Source: Nephromyces sp. MM_2019 (taxonomy: Eukaryota; Apicomplexa; Aconoidasida; Nephromycida). Taken from it: a DNA stretch of 64,000 bases. Below are positions 14,201 to 28,300 of the stretch, in pieces. A program made the position numbers and the translations under genes. Numbering within the stretch: position 1 is the stretch's first letter; the number at the start of each line of letters is the position of its first letter. The stretch lies in NCBI GenBank assembly GCA_015657535.1, contig JADHZB010001441.1:1-64000 (forward strand). Reading direction: 5' to 3'. The notes under the pieces are model-generated. The model had not been told where the DNA came from and ran no database searches. It saw only the letters and a program-made list of their open reading frames with translations.

Positions 14201-17200
14201 AGAAATCATTGGTTTTGAAGACGCTGCTCGTGTGTTTTTTTTGTGTAGTTTCTCCCCTCTATATAGGGAGATTAAGCGGTTTTTTCTCCTAATTTTGCTA
14301 CAGCGTTGCTAGCATGAGCAATAAGATGGTACCATACTTCTATGGGGAATGTATATCTTTTCGGGTCTGATTTGCTTGTGTATATCATGTGAAGATTGTA
14401 GAGTTAAATTCCTCTTTCATCCCCAAGTTTTTTTAGTGGGAATGAAAATCTTTTTGAGGTGAGAAAAGGGGGTATGCACACGTTAATAAGAAGTGAAAGA
14501 AGCTTATTTAGGCTGAAGCTAAGTCGTAGAGAGTTAGGGGCAAGCTGCTTGAATCTTCAGTTGGAAAAATCTGCTTTGAGCAAATTTTTGCAATAACTTC
14601 CGGGATTCCATCTTATGAACTTGTTTTTATGAAGGAATGTCTAAACATGATATGCTTTTATCCGCAAGTCTTGTAGAGAATAAGAAAAAGCTCCCAAAGC
14701 AGCTATAATAGTATGCTTAGTGATACGATAATGGAAAGTTTCATATTAAAATTGAAAGAAAAAAAGATAAGATTTTACATTTTTTTCATCAAAAAGCCTT
14801 TTCAAGATTAAGCAGGAATGTGTAATAAACTCTTTCTTTTGGCCGGTAATTTCTGTACTGTTGCTTCACTGAATAAAGTTGTTTTAAGATGGAAACAAAT
14901 GGCAGAACTTTACAGTATTTTTGGCGAAAGAAGGCGCGTATCTTGTTTTGAGAAAATGAACAAATTAATAAATATACTATAAAAGCGAGAATCTGCTGTT
15001 ATAAAGGTTGATTGTACCTGCTAGTTCACAATCATTTAAAATATGGTGTTATCATCTTCATCATCTTCATCATCTTCACTATTGTTTCTAAAAGCTCGGA
15101 ATATACCGAGGGACTAGAGAAATTTACATACTACCAAAATCATTCAGCCTCCCTTTGGATATGCATAGAAGCTATCAGCTTGTGTACTAACTCTATAGTA
15201 TTTTTCATGTGTGCGAAATCTTTTTTGGCTATAATTGCTAGCTGCAAGGCGAAATATCTTTTGGTTAAATTTTCCGATTCCTTGCCTTTTCTGATATCTT
15301 TTTAACTGTATATGGTACATGTCTAATGCGTTTGCTTCTTGTGGCAGCATCGTTTTGTTTTCCTAACTGAAAAAGCTCTTTCTATTCATCGTTAAGTCTT
15401 TTATCATATTTTTGCTGTGCTGCTATCGTAGTGCGTGTAGTCACTTTTACATTTCTTAGTTTGATTTTTTTCTATCTTCTTTGGTTTATGTGCAAAAGCC
15501 TCCTTCTATGCGATTTTTGTGCCTCTCTGCTGTGTGAATTGATGTATAAACTGCAGTTCTGCACGTAATACGCCAGTTTGTGTGTAGATTTAAGTGGAGG
15601 TATGTATTTTTTTAAAATCTTATTGAAATTTTCTCAGCTCAAGTGCTGCTCTGCTATTCTAGCACACGGAAGCAAGAGCTTTTTATCGGATGATGACGTC
15701 AAGCGATTGGTTTTGAGGTAGTGTTTTCTTTTTTTTTTACGAGAAGGATGCTTTCATATTCGTTTTTGGATTTCGACGTTTTGAAAAGCAGTTCTTTGTT
15801 AGCGTACAATCTTCTTCAAATTTTTTTGTCGCAATTATGGCACGAGGCTGGTGAAATCAGCTTAATTTTGTCCAGTCTTTTTGTTATTTTCATAGCAAAT
15901 ATATCGAATGGTTGCTGATTTTTTATCAACGTGCTTGCAAAAAAAAAGTCTAAATCCACTTAAAATGATGCAAGCTCGAAATATACGTCAGCTTTTCTTA
16001 AACTTGCCTTGTCGCTTCATACGCTCTTTCTATACGGCAGTTGATGTCTCAATTCGTCGAATTTTTTTTTTCTCTTGCCTTTTGATTTATTGTTTCTTTT
16101 TTGCTCCTGAGAACTTAAGTCTTCCAACTTCCTCTGCTTCGCCTCTTTTTGCGAAAACCCTTGTTTTCTTGCCCATCAAATAGCGGATACATTTTTTTGG
16201 TTTCCTAAGCTTTCATATGACTTGCTGTTACCTGCAAGTCAACGCACGCACTATTTTACTCCGAAGGAAATATCCTCTTGTTTTCTTTCATCCGCCAGGA
16301 TGAGCGGGTTGTATTTAAATAGCGCCGCTAAAGCATCAGATTTGACTTTTTTTCTCAAATCTTTGGTGAAATGGAGAGGGGAGAGGCAAAGGAAGCGAGT
16401 CAAAAGATTTGGATTCCAGCATTTTACTCAATACAGAGATATCGAATGGATGAGAGCTAGTAAAGATGAGGGTTTATCCATTTATCAAGATATTTGCAAG
16501 CATATATGCAGCAGCGTTCACAGGTTTTAAAGCTTCTTTGAGCGATTTTACTTTTTTTCTGTTTACTATTATAGGAGAATGAATTATGTGAGCGATGGTG
16601 CTGCTTTTTTTTTTTATTCACCTTTAAATATAGTAATATTTAGTTTGATTTTATTAAATAAAAATGTGGTATTCTCTAGTATATAGCTCTATGGTTGTAA
16701 TTTGGCTCTTTTTTGCATATTCATTGGATTGCATACTTTTATGTAGGATAAATTGCTTTCTATTCTCTTTATCTTCTTCATCTGATTCTTTTGATTCTTC
16801 TAATTCTTCTAATTCTTCTGATTCTTCTGTTTCTTCTGATTCTTTTTCTTCATCTTCAATCTCCCTCCATACCCTAATGTAATTGGAGAGTCCCGAATTT
16901 GAGAGGCTTGATGTTTCTTACTTACTAAAATCCATTTTTTTGACAAAACCTTTTGATCGTTTTTTTTTGCGCCTTCCGAATCTGCACCAATGATTCTGTA
17001 GCTCCATTCTTTTAGAGCAGATTAAGCTCAAGTTTACTTCTTGAAGACAAGCTTCCCCTAAGGTACCTGGGGGAGTAAATGAAGCAAGGTACATGTGCAT
17101 CAGAATTAGACGTTTTAACCAGCCAATACCTTTTAGACGTATGAAAATAAAAATTAAACCTTTCCACAGCTTTACTTTGTCGGAGATAGCTTCCTGTGTG

Positions 17201-17654
17201 AGATCCATGGCGTATCTCGATTTTCCTGAAGCTGCCTTCTTCAAAGTCTTCATTCCATTCTTTAAGGAAAATGTAGCGGAGCTTACATGTAATGACATAC
17301 TCAACGTAACCCAGGTTTGTATCATGCGAATATAATTTTTTGAAATTGGCTTGTGTGCAATCTTCTTCTTCTGTATTCTCTTGGGACTCTTTGGCTAAAT
17401 TTTCTGTGATATGTAAAGCCGCAAGTTGTCGTGTACTGCTACTAATCTTGCTCATCTTTATGCTTTTATCTTCGTACTATCTTTACGCTTTTATCGCCTC
17501 CTAAATGAAATGCTCGCAGGGACTAAACAGGGTTCACCTACTCAAGGAGGAACCACATCTTCGACATTCTTTAGGACTGCAATTTCAGAAGCTCCAAGCT
17601 AAGAAAATAACAAGTAACGAGCAGGGGAAACTACCATTTAAGAGACATGGATGA
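8261..17654 (+). CDS. Helical-repeat protein A (HPR/FASTK-like, probably organellar), 1179 aa
   Basis: Exons: 8261-9465, 10602-10781, 11086-11132, 11231-12507, 13206-13313, 13982-14034, 14304-14328, 15638-15717, 16239-16523, 17170-17314, 17520-17654. All borders are GT-AG and the phases close to 3540 nt. The start is the first ATG after an in-frame TAG. The N-terminus (about 50 residues) is rich in Ser, Arg and aromatics with few acids, like a mitochondrial presequence. Alpha-helical pairs follow, with patterns such as VSELCCIARAVSYSN, TPKEISSCFLSSARMSG and TLSEIASCVRSMAYLDF. These resemble the heptatricopeptide/FASTK-type repeats of organellar RNA-binding proteins. A linker rich in Ser, Asp and Lys, of roughly 300 residues, lies within exon 4. 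I see no C-terminal RAP domain; the protein ends 44 codons after the last clear repeat. Odd points: a 25-nt exon 7 and a GTTTTAAAG donor after exon 9. The exon chain is fairly secure. The family call is by pattern only, and RNA binding is inferred. Confidence 0.68.
16770..16862. repeat. TTCTGA/TTCTAA hexanucleotide-type repeat
   Basis: A run of TTC-based hexamers lies in the intron between exons 9 and 10 of gene A. It produces a Ser-rich frame on the plus strand and a Glu-rich frame on the minus strand. Both are best explained by the repeat. Confidence 0.8.
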
Positions 17655-20600
17655 CCTGGTTCGTTTTTCTAGCTTGGCGCTGCCCTATAATAATACGGCG
17701 TAAATTTTGTTGCTTTCATGAACTTGTATCAGTAAAAACCCCCGTTTATCTGTATGCGCCTTCCTTGCTGGCTAGCATTATTGCCATGAAGAGCTTGAGC
17801 TTATTTTCATGTTCACAAGGTCATTCTGTATTGCTATTTCCCCTTATTTTGCTAATTTTAAACAAAATTGTGCGTATTTCCTCATGATGCGGCCTCTTTA
17901 GCTGATGTTGATAGTTTATTATTGTATCTCCGAAGCTAAGAAAAAGACGAGCATCCCGCATTTACCTTATCTTGGGCATATTGATACATCATGGTGGCCT
18001 TTGGGCACTAATTTGTGGGGCTTATACATGAAAGGGTATGCTAAACTATGAAAAATTGGTTATACCATAATGTCACGCGTTTCCAAGGGAGAGTTTGTGC
18101 TTAAGCACGATGAAACTATGGGACTTTTGATTTATCCCTTAGCCACTCAAAGCGACAAGTCCCCAAAAATATCTGCTTCCAAAGCCTAAAAAGTGAAGTT
18201 TTTACATGTGGGAATGTATCACTGAGGAAGAAAACAAATCCGCAAGATTTCTTTAGTGAAAATAATTCCGAATTCCGGGAGTTACCCGGATAAATAGAGT
18301 AGTTTGTATTCTGGGGTGTTATTATACACGACCCCGCGTGCCCTTACTGATTCTAGCTCATCCGTAGCCGTATTTTCTCACCCCATACTGCAGTAATAGA
18401 TCCAAAGGTATGCACGTTCTTTAGAAGTTAATCAGCTAAAAATGATGTTATGGAAATCTCCTAGCCGAAACTCCAAGTTTCCTCCCATGACCTCATCGTC
18501 AAACTTCAGATAGAGACAAAGCCGGTGTGTGACCGAGAGTTATTTGTCTTATGGACACCGAAAGCAAGGCATGATTGAGAGAAACTTTCCCGACACCGCT
18601 CAATATACTCTTGGAAGGTTTAAAATATAGCAATACTAAGATTAATGATTTTATTAGTACAGGATGTAAAAATTTAGAAGCAATTTTAAAAAGGAGGCAA
18701 AATTAAATGTAAATTTTGTCTTAGGAAATAATGTAAAAACTAGTGAACTAAAATGCTTCCTGCAATGCTCATCGCAGGCACGGAAGTACCCGGGTTCATC
18801 GAGTCCTATTATTTATCGCACTCCAACACCCGCAAATCCTTAGTTCAGCTAATTTTCCTCCGGAAGTAATGCTTTTAAGAATAGAAGCTAATCAGTGTTG
18901 CAGCGCAACAGGCACTGATGAAACGGTAGGCTGGTTTTCGGTGCCATATGATATTATCCCGAAATGGTCACGATCCTGTCGGTTCGCAGCGTATTAAATA
19001 CCACACACGCGAGAATAGTTACTCTAGTGTAGAAGAGATCGAGCGCTTAATGTATTTTTTCCCCGTGGTGTGACCGAGATACCACTGTATCCTCGTTTAA
19101 TCATTGTCATTCGTAGCATTCAGCAACGAGGAAAGCCACCGAGGTTGCCGGGCGACAGGGGACTTGTGTGCTTTTGCTCCCTCCTGGGGCCGCAGTAGCA
19201 GCTAAAGAAGATTTCCTTTGAGATAGACGAAATAATTTTGAATTTATGCCCCAGAAAGAAACTCGATGTTCGCGGCCTTGATGGTATAAATGCTTAATCA
19301 GTCCTAAAATCTAATTATATGCCCAGTACTGTTTGCTTCGTGGCGCGCAAGTAAAAAGTTGCTTGCTAGTCACCGTAGATACCGATTGCTAATTCCTACA
19401 AGAAAGCTTGCCCTTCCTCTCCCATAGGACCTCGTCACTCTTTCCCCGCATCAGTTTTTCCAACCCAAAAATCACATTGCGTAACGAACAAGAAACGCCC
19501 CCACTGGTAAGTATCCAAGCAAACTAACACACCCCACCCATGTTATACTCATAATGCAAGACACCAAAAGAAAAGTAGAGCGCAAATATAAGCTGAGAAA
19601 TTCAACTAGAAGAATCCCAATGGATATTGAGCGTAACTGCATGAGAACTTCGTATGGGCAAACCCAAAAATAAGCCAGTCAGTTAGTTCTATATAGTGTC
19701 GCAAGACAGCTAAATTAGCGATGTCAAATCATCGCGCACTACGCTCGCAAAGATGTGCGTATATTATCCAACAATATAACTCTTTTATAGTAAAGTGAGA
19801 TATAAACTCACTTAAAAGCAGTTAAATTTTCCGCCTTAATGCGATTTAACAGTTACGTTGCAACTTCTAGTAGAAATCGTTGACTGAATGCGATTGCGAA
19901 CGACGGTGAAAGCAGAAGATATGCGTCTATTCCATTTCTTGATATATGCACCACGGAAACCTGATCCGTTAGGTAACTATATACTCCAAAGTACCTGACA
20001 GCATGCCAGGATGCATACAGAAACAAGCTACTAGATACATTAAGATACACTTACTTACATAGATCCTCAGGTATTCAATTCATTGATAGGTCCACGAATT
20101 TTCCTGCAGATATGAATAGGGAACCTCGTGAACTATTTGCACATCAAAAACCCGCAAAGTTAAGAGCTTTATTGCTGTGATAATTAACAAGCAACGCTAA
20201 TAAAAAATCCACCAAAAGAGTCACGTTTATTGGTGCCACAAAATTTTTGCAGAAGGCCGTGAAACCTCACTTAAAGCAGCAACTATGAGCCCCATGAGCT
20301 TCAGAAAAATTCTTTAACAATCGAATTTACATACGGAAGGAAACGATCTCTATAGGCGTACTTATAATGCGCCCTTGTCACAACTTCCTCCACTAAGTAC
20401 CTACGTCACCAGGCGTACTCTAGAAAGGGAGCATACGGCGCACACGCGACATAATGTACGCATAACCCCGCCTGTCCTGCTTTCTTTTTCTAGCGTCTAC
20501 ACATTACCAACCACGCAAATTAAAACCTCTAAATTTGACCATTGATGAAACTTCTCAAGAATCTTATGATTAAACTGGTTACAGCTTCGCTGCTCATTAG

Positions 20601-22335
20601 GAACTTATTGAAGGTTTGCCAGTACGTACGGGATAAATATCGAACGATATTACAAAACTGTAAAGACTACCATTCTCACAGTGAGGCTGGGTTTAGACGC
20701 ATTTTTTTCGCAACACAAGCTATAACACCCCATGAAATTCCCAGCAAGAGTCACTAATGCAACAGAACTAGATCATCACCCCAGCCCTCTATCTCTCTCC
20801 TTTGTTTCTGCAGAAAAAACACTACGTACCATTTTCCCAGACACATCTTCTGGGAGAAAATATAAATCTCGTCCCAAATTCCTTCATCACGCTCTGATTC
20901 AGTAACTTTTGCGCCAAATAGGCAGTTTCAAAAGAATTGAAGCGAAGAACCATCGTGCCTTCATTGCATGGGTTTCGCCTGTTGTCCATCAAGCTTCACA
21001 AGAAAAGCAACACAGAAGAAATCAAAACTTTGCAAAAACATGCGTCTGCTGTTGGGTACGAGAATGAGCACAATCGTAGTAATATGAGCATACGGGCAAT
21101 GATTGGTACGTGAATTGCTCCGTATTGGCATTCAGCTGCGTTTTTTTGTGCCTTCGGTACAAGAATATGCTGTTGCCACTAATTTTTGTGACTTTTTTCA
21201 CACAGGTGACATTAAGCTTTAGTGTAGGCAAATTCATATATTTGGCCATTTTCTTCAAGATATTACAAACTTACTCGTATGTTTCCATGGTCATATAGAA
21301 GGCCCACAAAGCACTTTGTTTTAAAAGCCAAAACAATCTCAACAAAACATGTAGAAGGAAAACATCTTCTACAGGCGAATGATGCAAAAATTATGATGGC
21401 AGAGTAAAAATGCAACGCAGGTAAAGATAAACCAGTCTCATTTCGCTTGGGCTCTAAAAAGATTTAATTACCGAAAATTGCGCGTTGCAAAACTGCTCAT
21501 GAATAGATCAGATCACACACACACACACAGAAAAGAGGGAGAAGAGCAGTAGACACAACAAAAAACAAATTTAATAAGGATATATAGAAAAGTGAGCAAG
21601 ACTAGCTGAAAAATGGGCCCAAGAAGATATATATGCAGAAGAGTGGACCAGGAGAAGCTTAACGAAATAAAAGCAAATATAAATAAAAAAAGGAAAGAAA
21701 CTGCAAGTTACAAAAGGCGGAAGGCATATAAAAGCCGCGAAAACACAAAAAAAGGGAAAATCTTACGCACCAGCATGGTTTCATGCAATCGATAGCAGCA
21801 ATACTTTCAAAGAAAATTCAGATAATTTAGCGAAGAAACCAATCCCTGCCTATACACAAACTACTTACTCCATAAGAATCTTCCTGTTGAACCTTTTATT
21901 GCTAACAATCAAGTGATGAATAAGCCTCGAAAAAAGCATTTCTTGCCTTGAAGCATCCTGTAGTTAAGCAAGAATATCCTTCATAAACACTGGACGATAT
22001 GAACAGAAAATGAGATTTCTAAACCATTTTTGACTCAATCAAAGCGTAATAATTCCAGGAAAAAACACTCGAAGGTAAAGGCAAACATAGTAGATCAAGT
22101 TGCTTCAAAAAAAGCGCAATGATTCAAAGAAATAATATTTATACCCGGGTAAGAAAAACTTACTGCAAGTTTGCACTTTTAACTCTCTAATATCACACGA
22201 TGGTTAGACTACGATTGAGTGCGTATCTTAGGCTAACAATACGGAAACTACACACAAAAGAAAAACTTATCGCTTGTAACGCACAATAAAGAATCGGCAA
22301 AAAAACCAATAAACAAGTCTTTTGAAGGGCATGCT
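17655..22335. other. Convergent spacer between helical-repeat genes A and B
   Basis: From 17655 to about 21000 the base composition has no strand bias and ORFs are short, so I see no gene. From about 21000 to 22335 the plus strand is A-rich, as over gene B, so this part may be its 3' UTR or hold further exons. A short CA microsatellite sits at 21514-21531. No tRNA or rRNA was recognised. Confidence 0.5.
21514..21531. repeat. CA dinucleotide microsatellite
   Basis: An uninterrupted run of CA units lies in the A-rich stretch downstream of gene B. Confidence 0.9.
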
Positions 22336-25300
22336 TCACACAACGATGTAATTTGGCAGTTCATTACGCACCATTTCATCCATTATATCGCTATATGAAA
22401 AAGAATTCCCTTTTTTCATTCTCCCAGTCATTGATAAGCTTGATTTATTAGAGATAGTTAGGTGGGGTTTTATGTCATTCTTGTTATTCTTGCTATTCTT
22501 GTGATTTCTGCCTACAAGAGCCGAACTAGCATCTTCGCTAGAACTCGCACAAGAGAGGTCGTTGTAAGGCAGTTCCCTTAAAGTATCTTCCCTGTCATTA
22601 GTTTTATCTGCATGCCTAAGGTTATGAGCCGAAGAGAATACCATCGAAAAGTCTCTTTCAGCTGGTTCTAAAGAAGCACTGGCAGAACAAGCATCAGCTC
22701 CATAAATCCAGCGATTGATTTCATCGGAACCGGAAGATGACTTTCTAACCTAGAACAAACATGTAATCGCACACGCAGCACGTTAATTCATTCAGTAGAA
22801 ACTAAAAGATATACGTAAAAACTACATTAATACAATGAACTGGCTGATTATAATTTAAGTGAATTATATATATATGCAGCCCTGTATGATCAAAATTATG
22901 CATTTCAGGGCGTTAATCCAACGTTTAGGGGTAGCACTGCTGCTAGCAGGGTGCTATACCAGGTGCTAGCTCACCCTATCCTCTCAAAATAAGGATTTTC
23001 TCCACCCTAAAATCTGATACAATTTCCTCATTGCCCTCAAGGCAATTTTCCTTCAAGCTGCACACTAAACACGAGGGAAAATTTCTGTGTGCTTCCCTAA
23101 TGGCTTCTCACAAATAATTTCCTTTACTTCCTCTCACATGCAATTCGTGATATTCAAAATCTACCAAATTCACTCGCAACTCGAGCTTTGCACTTTAAAA
23201 AAATCCCCTTATTGCTGAGATTGGTTAATTTTCTCTCCGATAACAAAAAACTAATCCTAAACCGTATAAACACGAACACTCAAACATCAAGATGGCATCC
23301 CCCCAAGAAAAATAGACACACGTACACACACACACCCACGAAAGAAATCAAAAGATAAGAGTGTCCCACCTTTTCTGAGATATCTAGGCAGGAAGAATTC
23401 AATGACTCTTTTTCCGCACAATTAGCAGCGGAACCATTTTCAAACCCATCAGTCTTTTGCTGAGACAAGGCTACCACACTATTGATTCCTGCAATACTAT
23501 CGCTTCGCTCAGGAATACCTATGCTTTCAGGTATCTCATTGAAACCCACACTAGCGGGTTGCAGCGAGTTTACACCTTGTGTGCGCTCAACACAAACTTC
23601 ATCATATAATGAAACCGTATCGAACTTCTTTGGATTATTTTGATTAGAAGCATCATCATTGAATGTGTGCTCTTTGGTGATAATACCAGTATTATATGCA
23701 TCGCTCGACTCATGTGAAGGCGCTATCGGCGCAAATTCATCACAATCATCTCTTTTTTCGACTGCTGATATCGTCTTTTTCTTCATTTCACTCGAGTATA
23801 TATCTTCTTTTTCGATGGAATGTTGCAGGGACTGCGACTCCAAATCCTTAGGACTTCGTGCTACCGCTTTCTGACTATTTTTTACTCTAATAGGCTCTGG
23901 CTTGCTCGATGTACATTGAATACTAAAGTGTTTAGGAAGAAATCTCGTCGAATTCATGGTTTCCAAACGGCACCACGAAGACATTTCTAACTCATTAACC
24001 GTACTCGGAGCGTCTGGGGATAAGGATGCTGCTGTTGATGACCAGCTCTTCTCTGGAGACTCGGAAGAATCACATTCAAGATATTCTTTATTTAGAGCAG
24101 ATTGAGTACAGTATATTTCAATATCTGAATTAAACCAGGGAACTCCATCAGCAGTATGATCTGGTGGTACTTTTTCTACGCCTTCCATATCCGATGACGC
24201 AGCAAAAGTGGAAGTAGTATCTTCATGCACTGATGCTCGCGACACTCCAGATAACCTACCCTCACCACTGGACTGAAAAGAAGAAGATGACCTAGCTTTA
24301 TTCTGGCTAGTACCAGCAGGAGATGATTTGGAAAGCTTTTTTCTGTCAGACTGGGGCTCGGAATATTTTAGATTCTTTAGTTCCGCCACGAGGGAAAAGG
24401 CAATCAACCTTAGTATCTCTAAAACAAAGCGGGTGTGCTCAAAAACGCAGGTAAATTAGTATAAATATGTGTGCATATACATACAGCAGCCGTATGATCT
24501 GATTGAATACCATGAAAAAGCAGTAAAAATGATGAATGATATTGCCAAGCTCCTCATCATAAGCGGGATAAATTTTATAAAAAAATACAAGATACCAAAG
24601 AGACGTACTCGAATACCTTGGCAGTAGAGAAAACAAAATTGTTGATATAATCAAAAAACAGCCATCTAAGATGGAAAAGCAGAATTCCGTTATAGAGGCA
24701 GGCATAATTAGACTAAGTTTGCACCCATAAAAGCATGCAATTCACACACAAAAATGCTGCTATGATACGTCTTTTACATCCATATATGTCACCAAACTAC
24801 TCATTACACACAAGAAATGCATACAAAATAACCTTCTGCATGTAACAGGGGAGGCAGCTGAGTAGCGATCAGCGTAGTCTTTCGTGTTGCAGGTTCTGGG
24901 TAAACCATGCGATCCATGCATCGGACACCAAAGACCCGGAAAGTATCCCGACAAACTAAATTGCTTTCTTCTACAGTAGCAAATTCTGTGGCAGAAGAGG
25001 CAGAGAGAAGTCAACTTTAGTAAATCCGGCATAGAGCAAGAACAGGGAAAAAAAGTGAAACAAAGGCCAAAAGGAGTACCTAATTTTGAGGATATAATAA
25101 TTGACGGATCGGAGAAGAAAAAAGAGAGGGACATATTAGGAAAATCACATCTTTCTTCGGTAGAATGAGCAATTTTAAGCAAATTCTTTGCACACACAAC
25201 ACGAAGCCTCAAGTAACTTCATAGGATTAAAATTTTTTACGATAAAAACTATATCCGTAGTTTTTTTTTCATCTTTATGTATTCATTTAGAGAGCACCAA

Positions 25301-28300
25301 AGGCTAGCAAGAAAACCAGGTGAATAATTCATATTAAATACTATAAAGGAAACACTTATATCTCGACGTAAAAATTGCACAAACACACATTGAAAAATAA
25401 CACCTATTGCAGAGGCCTTCTATTTTAATCCCCCTTTACAAGCCTTAAATACTACTCTAGTTAGATTTTCCCAATAATCTAATATATAAAGGAGGGTTCA
25501 GAACGATTAACTGCACAGTAGAAGCAAAACTAATAACTATCTGGCAAAACCAATCGATTTCCCAATACTTTTGAATACAAAAACTCAATTAAAGCTTATC
25601 AAAGAGTGGGTAGTGTAACTCTGCAATGAACTAGCCCTCAAAAGCACACGCTTGGTTTGAGCCTCTGAAAAGAAGCTATTCAAAAGAAAACAGCCAAAAA
25701 AACCCCATAAAAAGGCAAAAGTTTGCATGAAAACATGAGATTCTGGCTTAGTTGCAGATCAATTAAAAATTTTAGTAGAACCTGAAACTACAGCTAAAAT
25801 CCCTTCTTTAGAGTATTTCAAAAGTAGCTTTTTACAGCTTCACTTTCCACAAATAAGGCTGAAAATTCATACTTCCCCATTCTGTATAAGGAAGCTATTT
25901 CTATATCATAATCAACGGTGCCTCGCACACAAAACCTCTCTGCTTTCGCAAAAAGGCTTGCAGATACGCTGAAAATGGCTAACCAGCAATAGCAAAGCTT
26001 GGAGAGAGATAGTAGTTATAACCAGAGAAATCTTCCTGACTGCGACTTCGCGATATCTTCAAAAAAAATAAAAAGTAAACGATTTCTCCATCATTGAGTA
26101 TATACAAAGCAACTTGGACAGAATAAGAGAGGATGTAACAATTATAAATAAAATACGTCAAAAAATTGTGTTTTTAGCACTCATTTGCACATAAATGAAT
26201 GCATGCAAGTGTAGGTACACCACAAACGTCATTTTCCACGCGCACACACGCACATCAGTTCGCATCAACATTTCAGTACGAATCAGAGTTTAACAAACAT
26301 TTCTATTCTCATGTCTTCATGCATGTTGATATGCTAATTTGACTACCCTTTGATGTGCTAGCTACTGTACCACCCTTTTTACTGTGCGTGTGAAAACTTC
26401 TGAGACTATATGCTTTCTAAAGCTCAGTAGTTCACAGGCACAAAAATTAATATATACTTGTGTTGGCCAAATTCTTGCATTCTCAATTTAAGCACAATTT
26501 ACGAAGCAGGCGGAAAAACAGCAAAGAAAAAGTTGAAAATGATGATAGAAGAAGCTCCACAGTAGAAAAAATCCCACCGTTTTTTCCTTTAGCAGCGGGT
26601 CTTCAAATATCTCAATGCTTTTGATACTTCCACACTTTGAAAAAGACTGCAAAAGAGTAAAGTTTTGCACTTAAAAACAGCTAAAAATACCCCAAACAGA
26701 TGGTACTTTTTACCACTGAAAACAGTGAAAAATACTAGATGGAATGCACACACCAATTTTTCGCTGAATTCGCACTTGAACGTGTTCAAGGCAACCATAG
26801 AACGGGCCGTACAGCACACCTAAGTCTCAAGCTTCCATAAACACACACAAGCATGATAATTGCATCTTATGTGCAAAAATTAGAGATAGCAGCAAAATTA
26901 ATTAAAGATAACTACACCGAAAAAAACCCTTTCGTGGTGACTTTGTTGTGTGTGTGGTGCGAGTAAGTTATACAGTATATTCGCAGTGTGTAGGTAGATT
27001 ATATAGCATTTCGGCACTGTGTGAGCAAGTTATACCATGGGTGTGTGAAATGTGTTTGGTTCATTTATGATCGATTTATCACTGCACTAAGGTGATTTAG
27101 AATCGAATTTATAACCTTTTAAAACTAATAATTTACCGAAAAACATATCAAGTGCAGGTCTCAAAAAGCAAAGCACTGCCAGGCCTTACTCACGAGCCCA
27201 ATTCCACTAAGGCTATGATACAAGCCCTCCGTAAAAAAAACGAGTTTTCGCGCACTAAACTTGCGGATATGTATATATTTTTAAACAAGCAAACATGTCA
27301 TGAAAAAGACACATACACATATACCAATAAGCGAGAAAACCACCTAAACTAGCAACGATGACGACAAATCGCAACAATTATGGCGGATTTTATCCAAAAA
27401 AACTCACCTGTCGAACAACATCTTCAATAACTTCTGTCGAAGCGAAAGGGAGATTAGACAAAAATGCCTTCTTCAAAGAGTCTCTGCCTAACAAATAATC
27501 TTTTCCAACTTCCCACGCTACAGCCACTTCAGGGATGTGTTTCTTGTAAGGAGGAAAGGTTACAAAGAAAAGCTCGTGTTTAGAGCTAAGAGATTAAGGC
27601 AAAGGCAGTTTTGCTATTTTTCGCGAAATAAATACGTCATTGCAATAAAAAAAACACCCACATACATAACATGCAGTACGCAAGAAATGCATAGAATACT
27701 ACCGCATCATCTCGTTGACTGCGAGATACAGGCTGAGTGCATATCAGAATTTCATCACGAAAAAAACTTAGTCTCCTCCATGAAACATCCTAAAAATAGA
27801 GTATTATATAAATATACCTCTAGAAACACGCACACAAGGCAGATAAAGGCAATGATAAGCATATGAAAAACCCGCAAAAAACGTATGAGGAAAAGGGTTA
27901 AAATAAGCAGAATGAAGTGGAATCTCAAATCTTCTCCAGAGATACACATATATATGGATGACGCAGAGATAAGACCGAAAACTATGATATTCTAAATTAT
28001 AAAAGTAAATGAATAAAGGGGCTAAAACAGGGGTAAAAAGCATGAAGAAAATTTAAAAACATTCCGCTAACTATGAAAAGCTTGGAAAAAGCTCTAAATC
28101 ATTGCAGATAATATTCTCAAGAAAACCCGAAAAAAAAAGACAAAAAGTATCTAAAAAAGCATCCACAAAGACTAAAAGCAGAAATTTCTTCACTGCAGAC
28201 TTCTAGGCAGCATGTCTACTATCAAGAAGAAAAACAACACACACATTGGAGAAGAGGGCGAAAATGAAACTTGCACATAAACGAGCAACAACGCTTTCTG

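Noticed and set aside
16664..16882. Ser-rich plus ORF, and Glu-rich minus frame
   Set aside because: Both are produced by the TTCTGA/TTCTAA repeat inside an intron.
16918..17455. Two overlapping minus-strand ORFs of 135 and 147 codons
   Set aside because: They lie antisense to exon 10 of gene A, whose helical-repeat pattern and matching phases on the plus strand are better evidence. The Lys/Glu richness comes from the T-rich, TTC-rich introns.
21613..21795. Lys/Arg-rich plus ORF
   Set aside because: Composition follows from the A-rich plus strand downstream of gene B; no motif.
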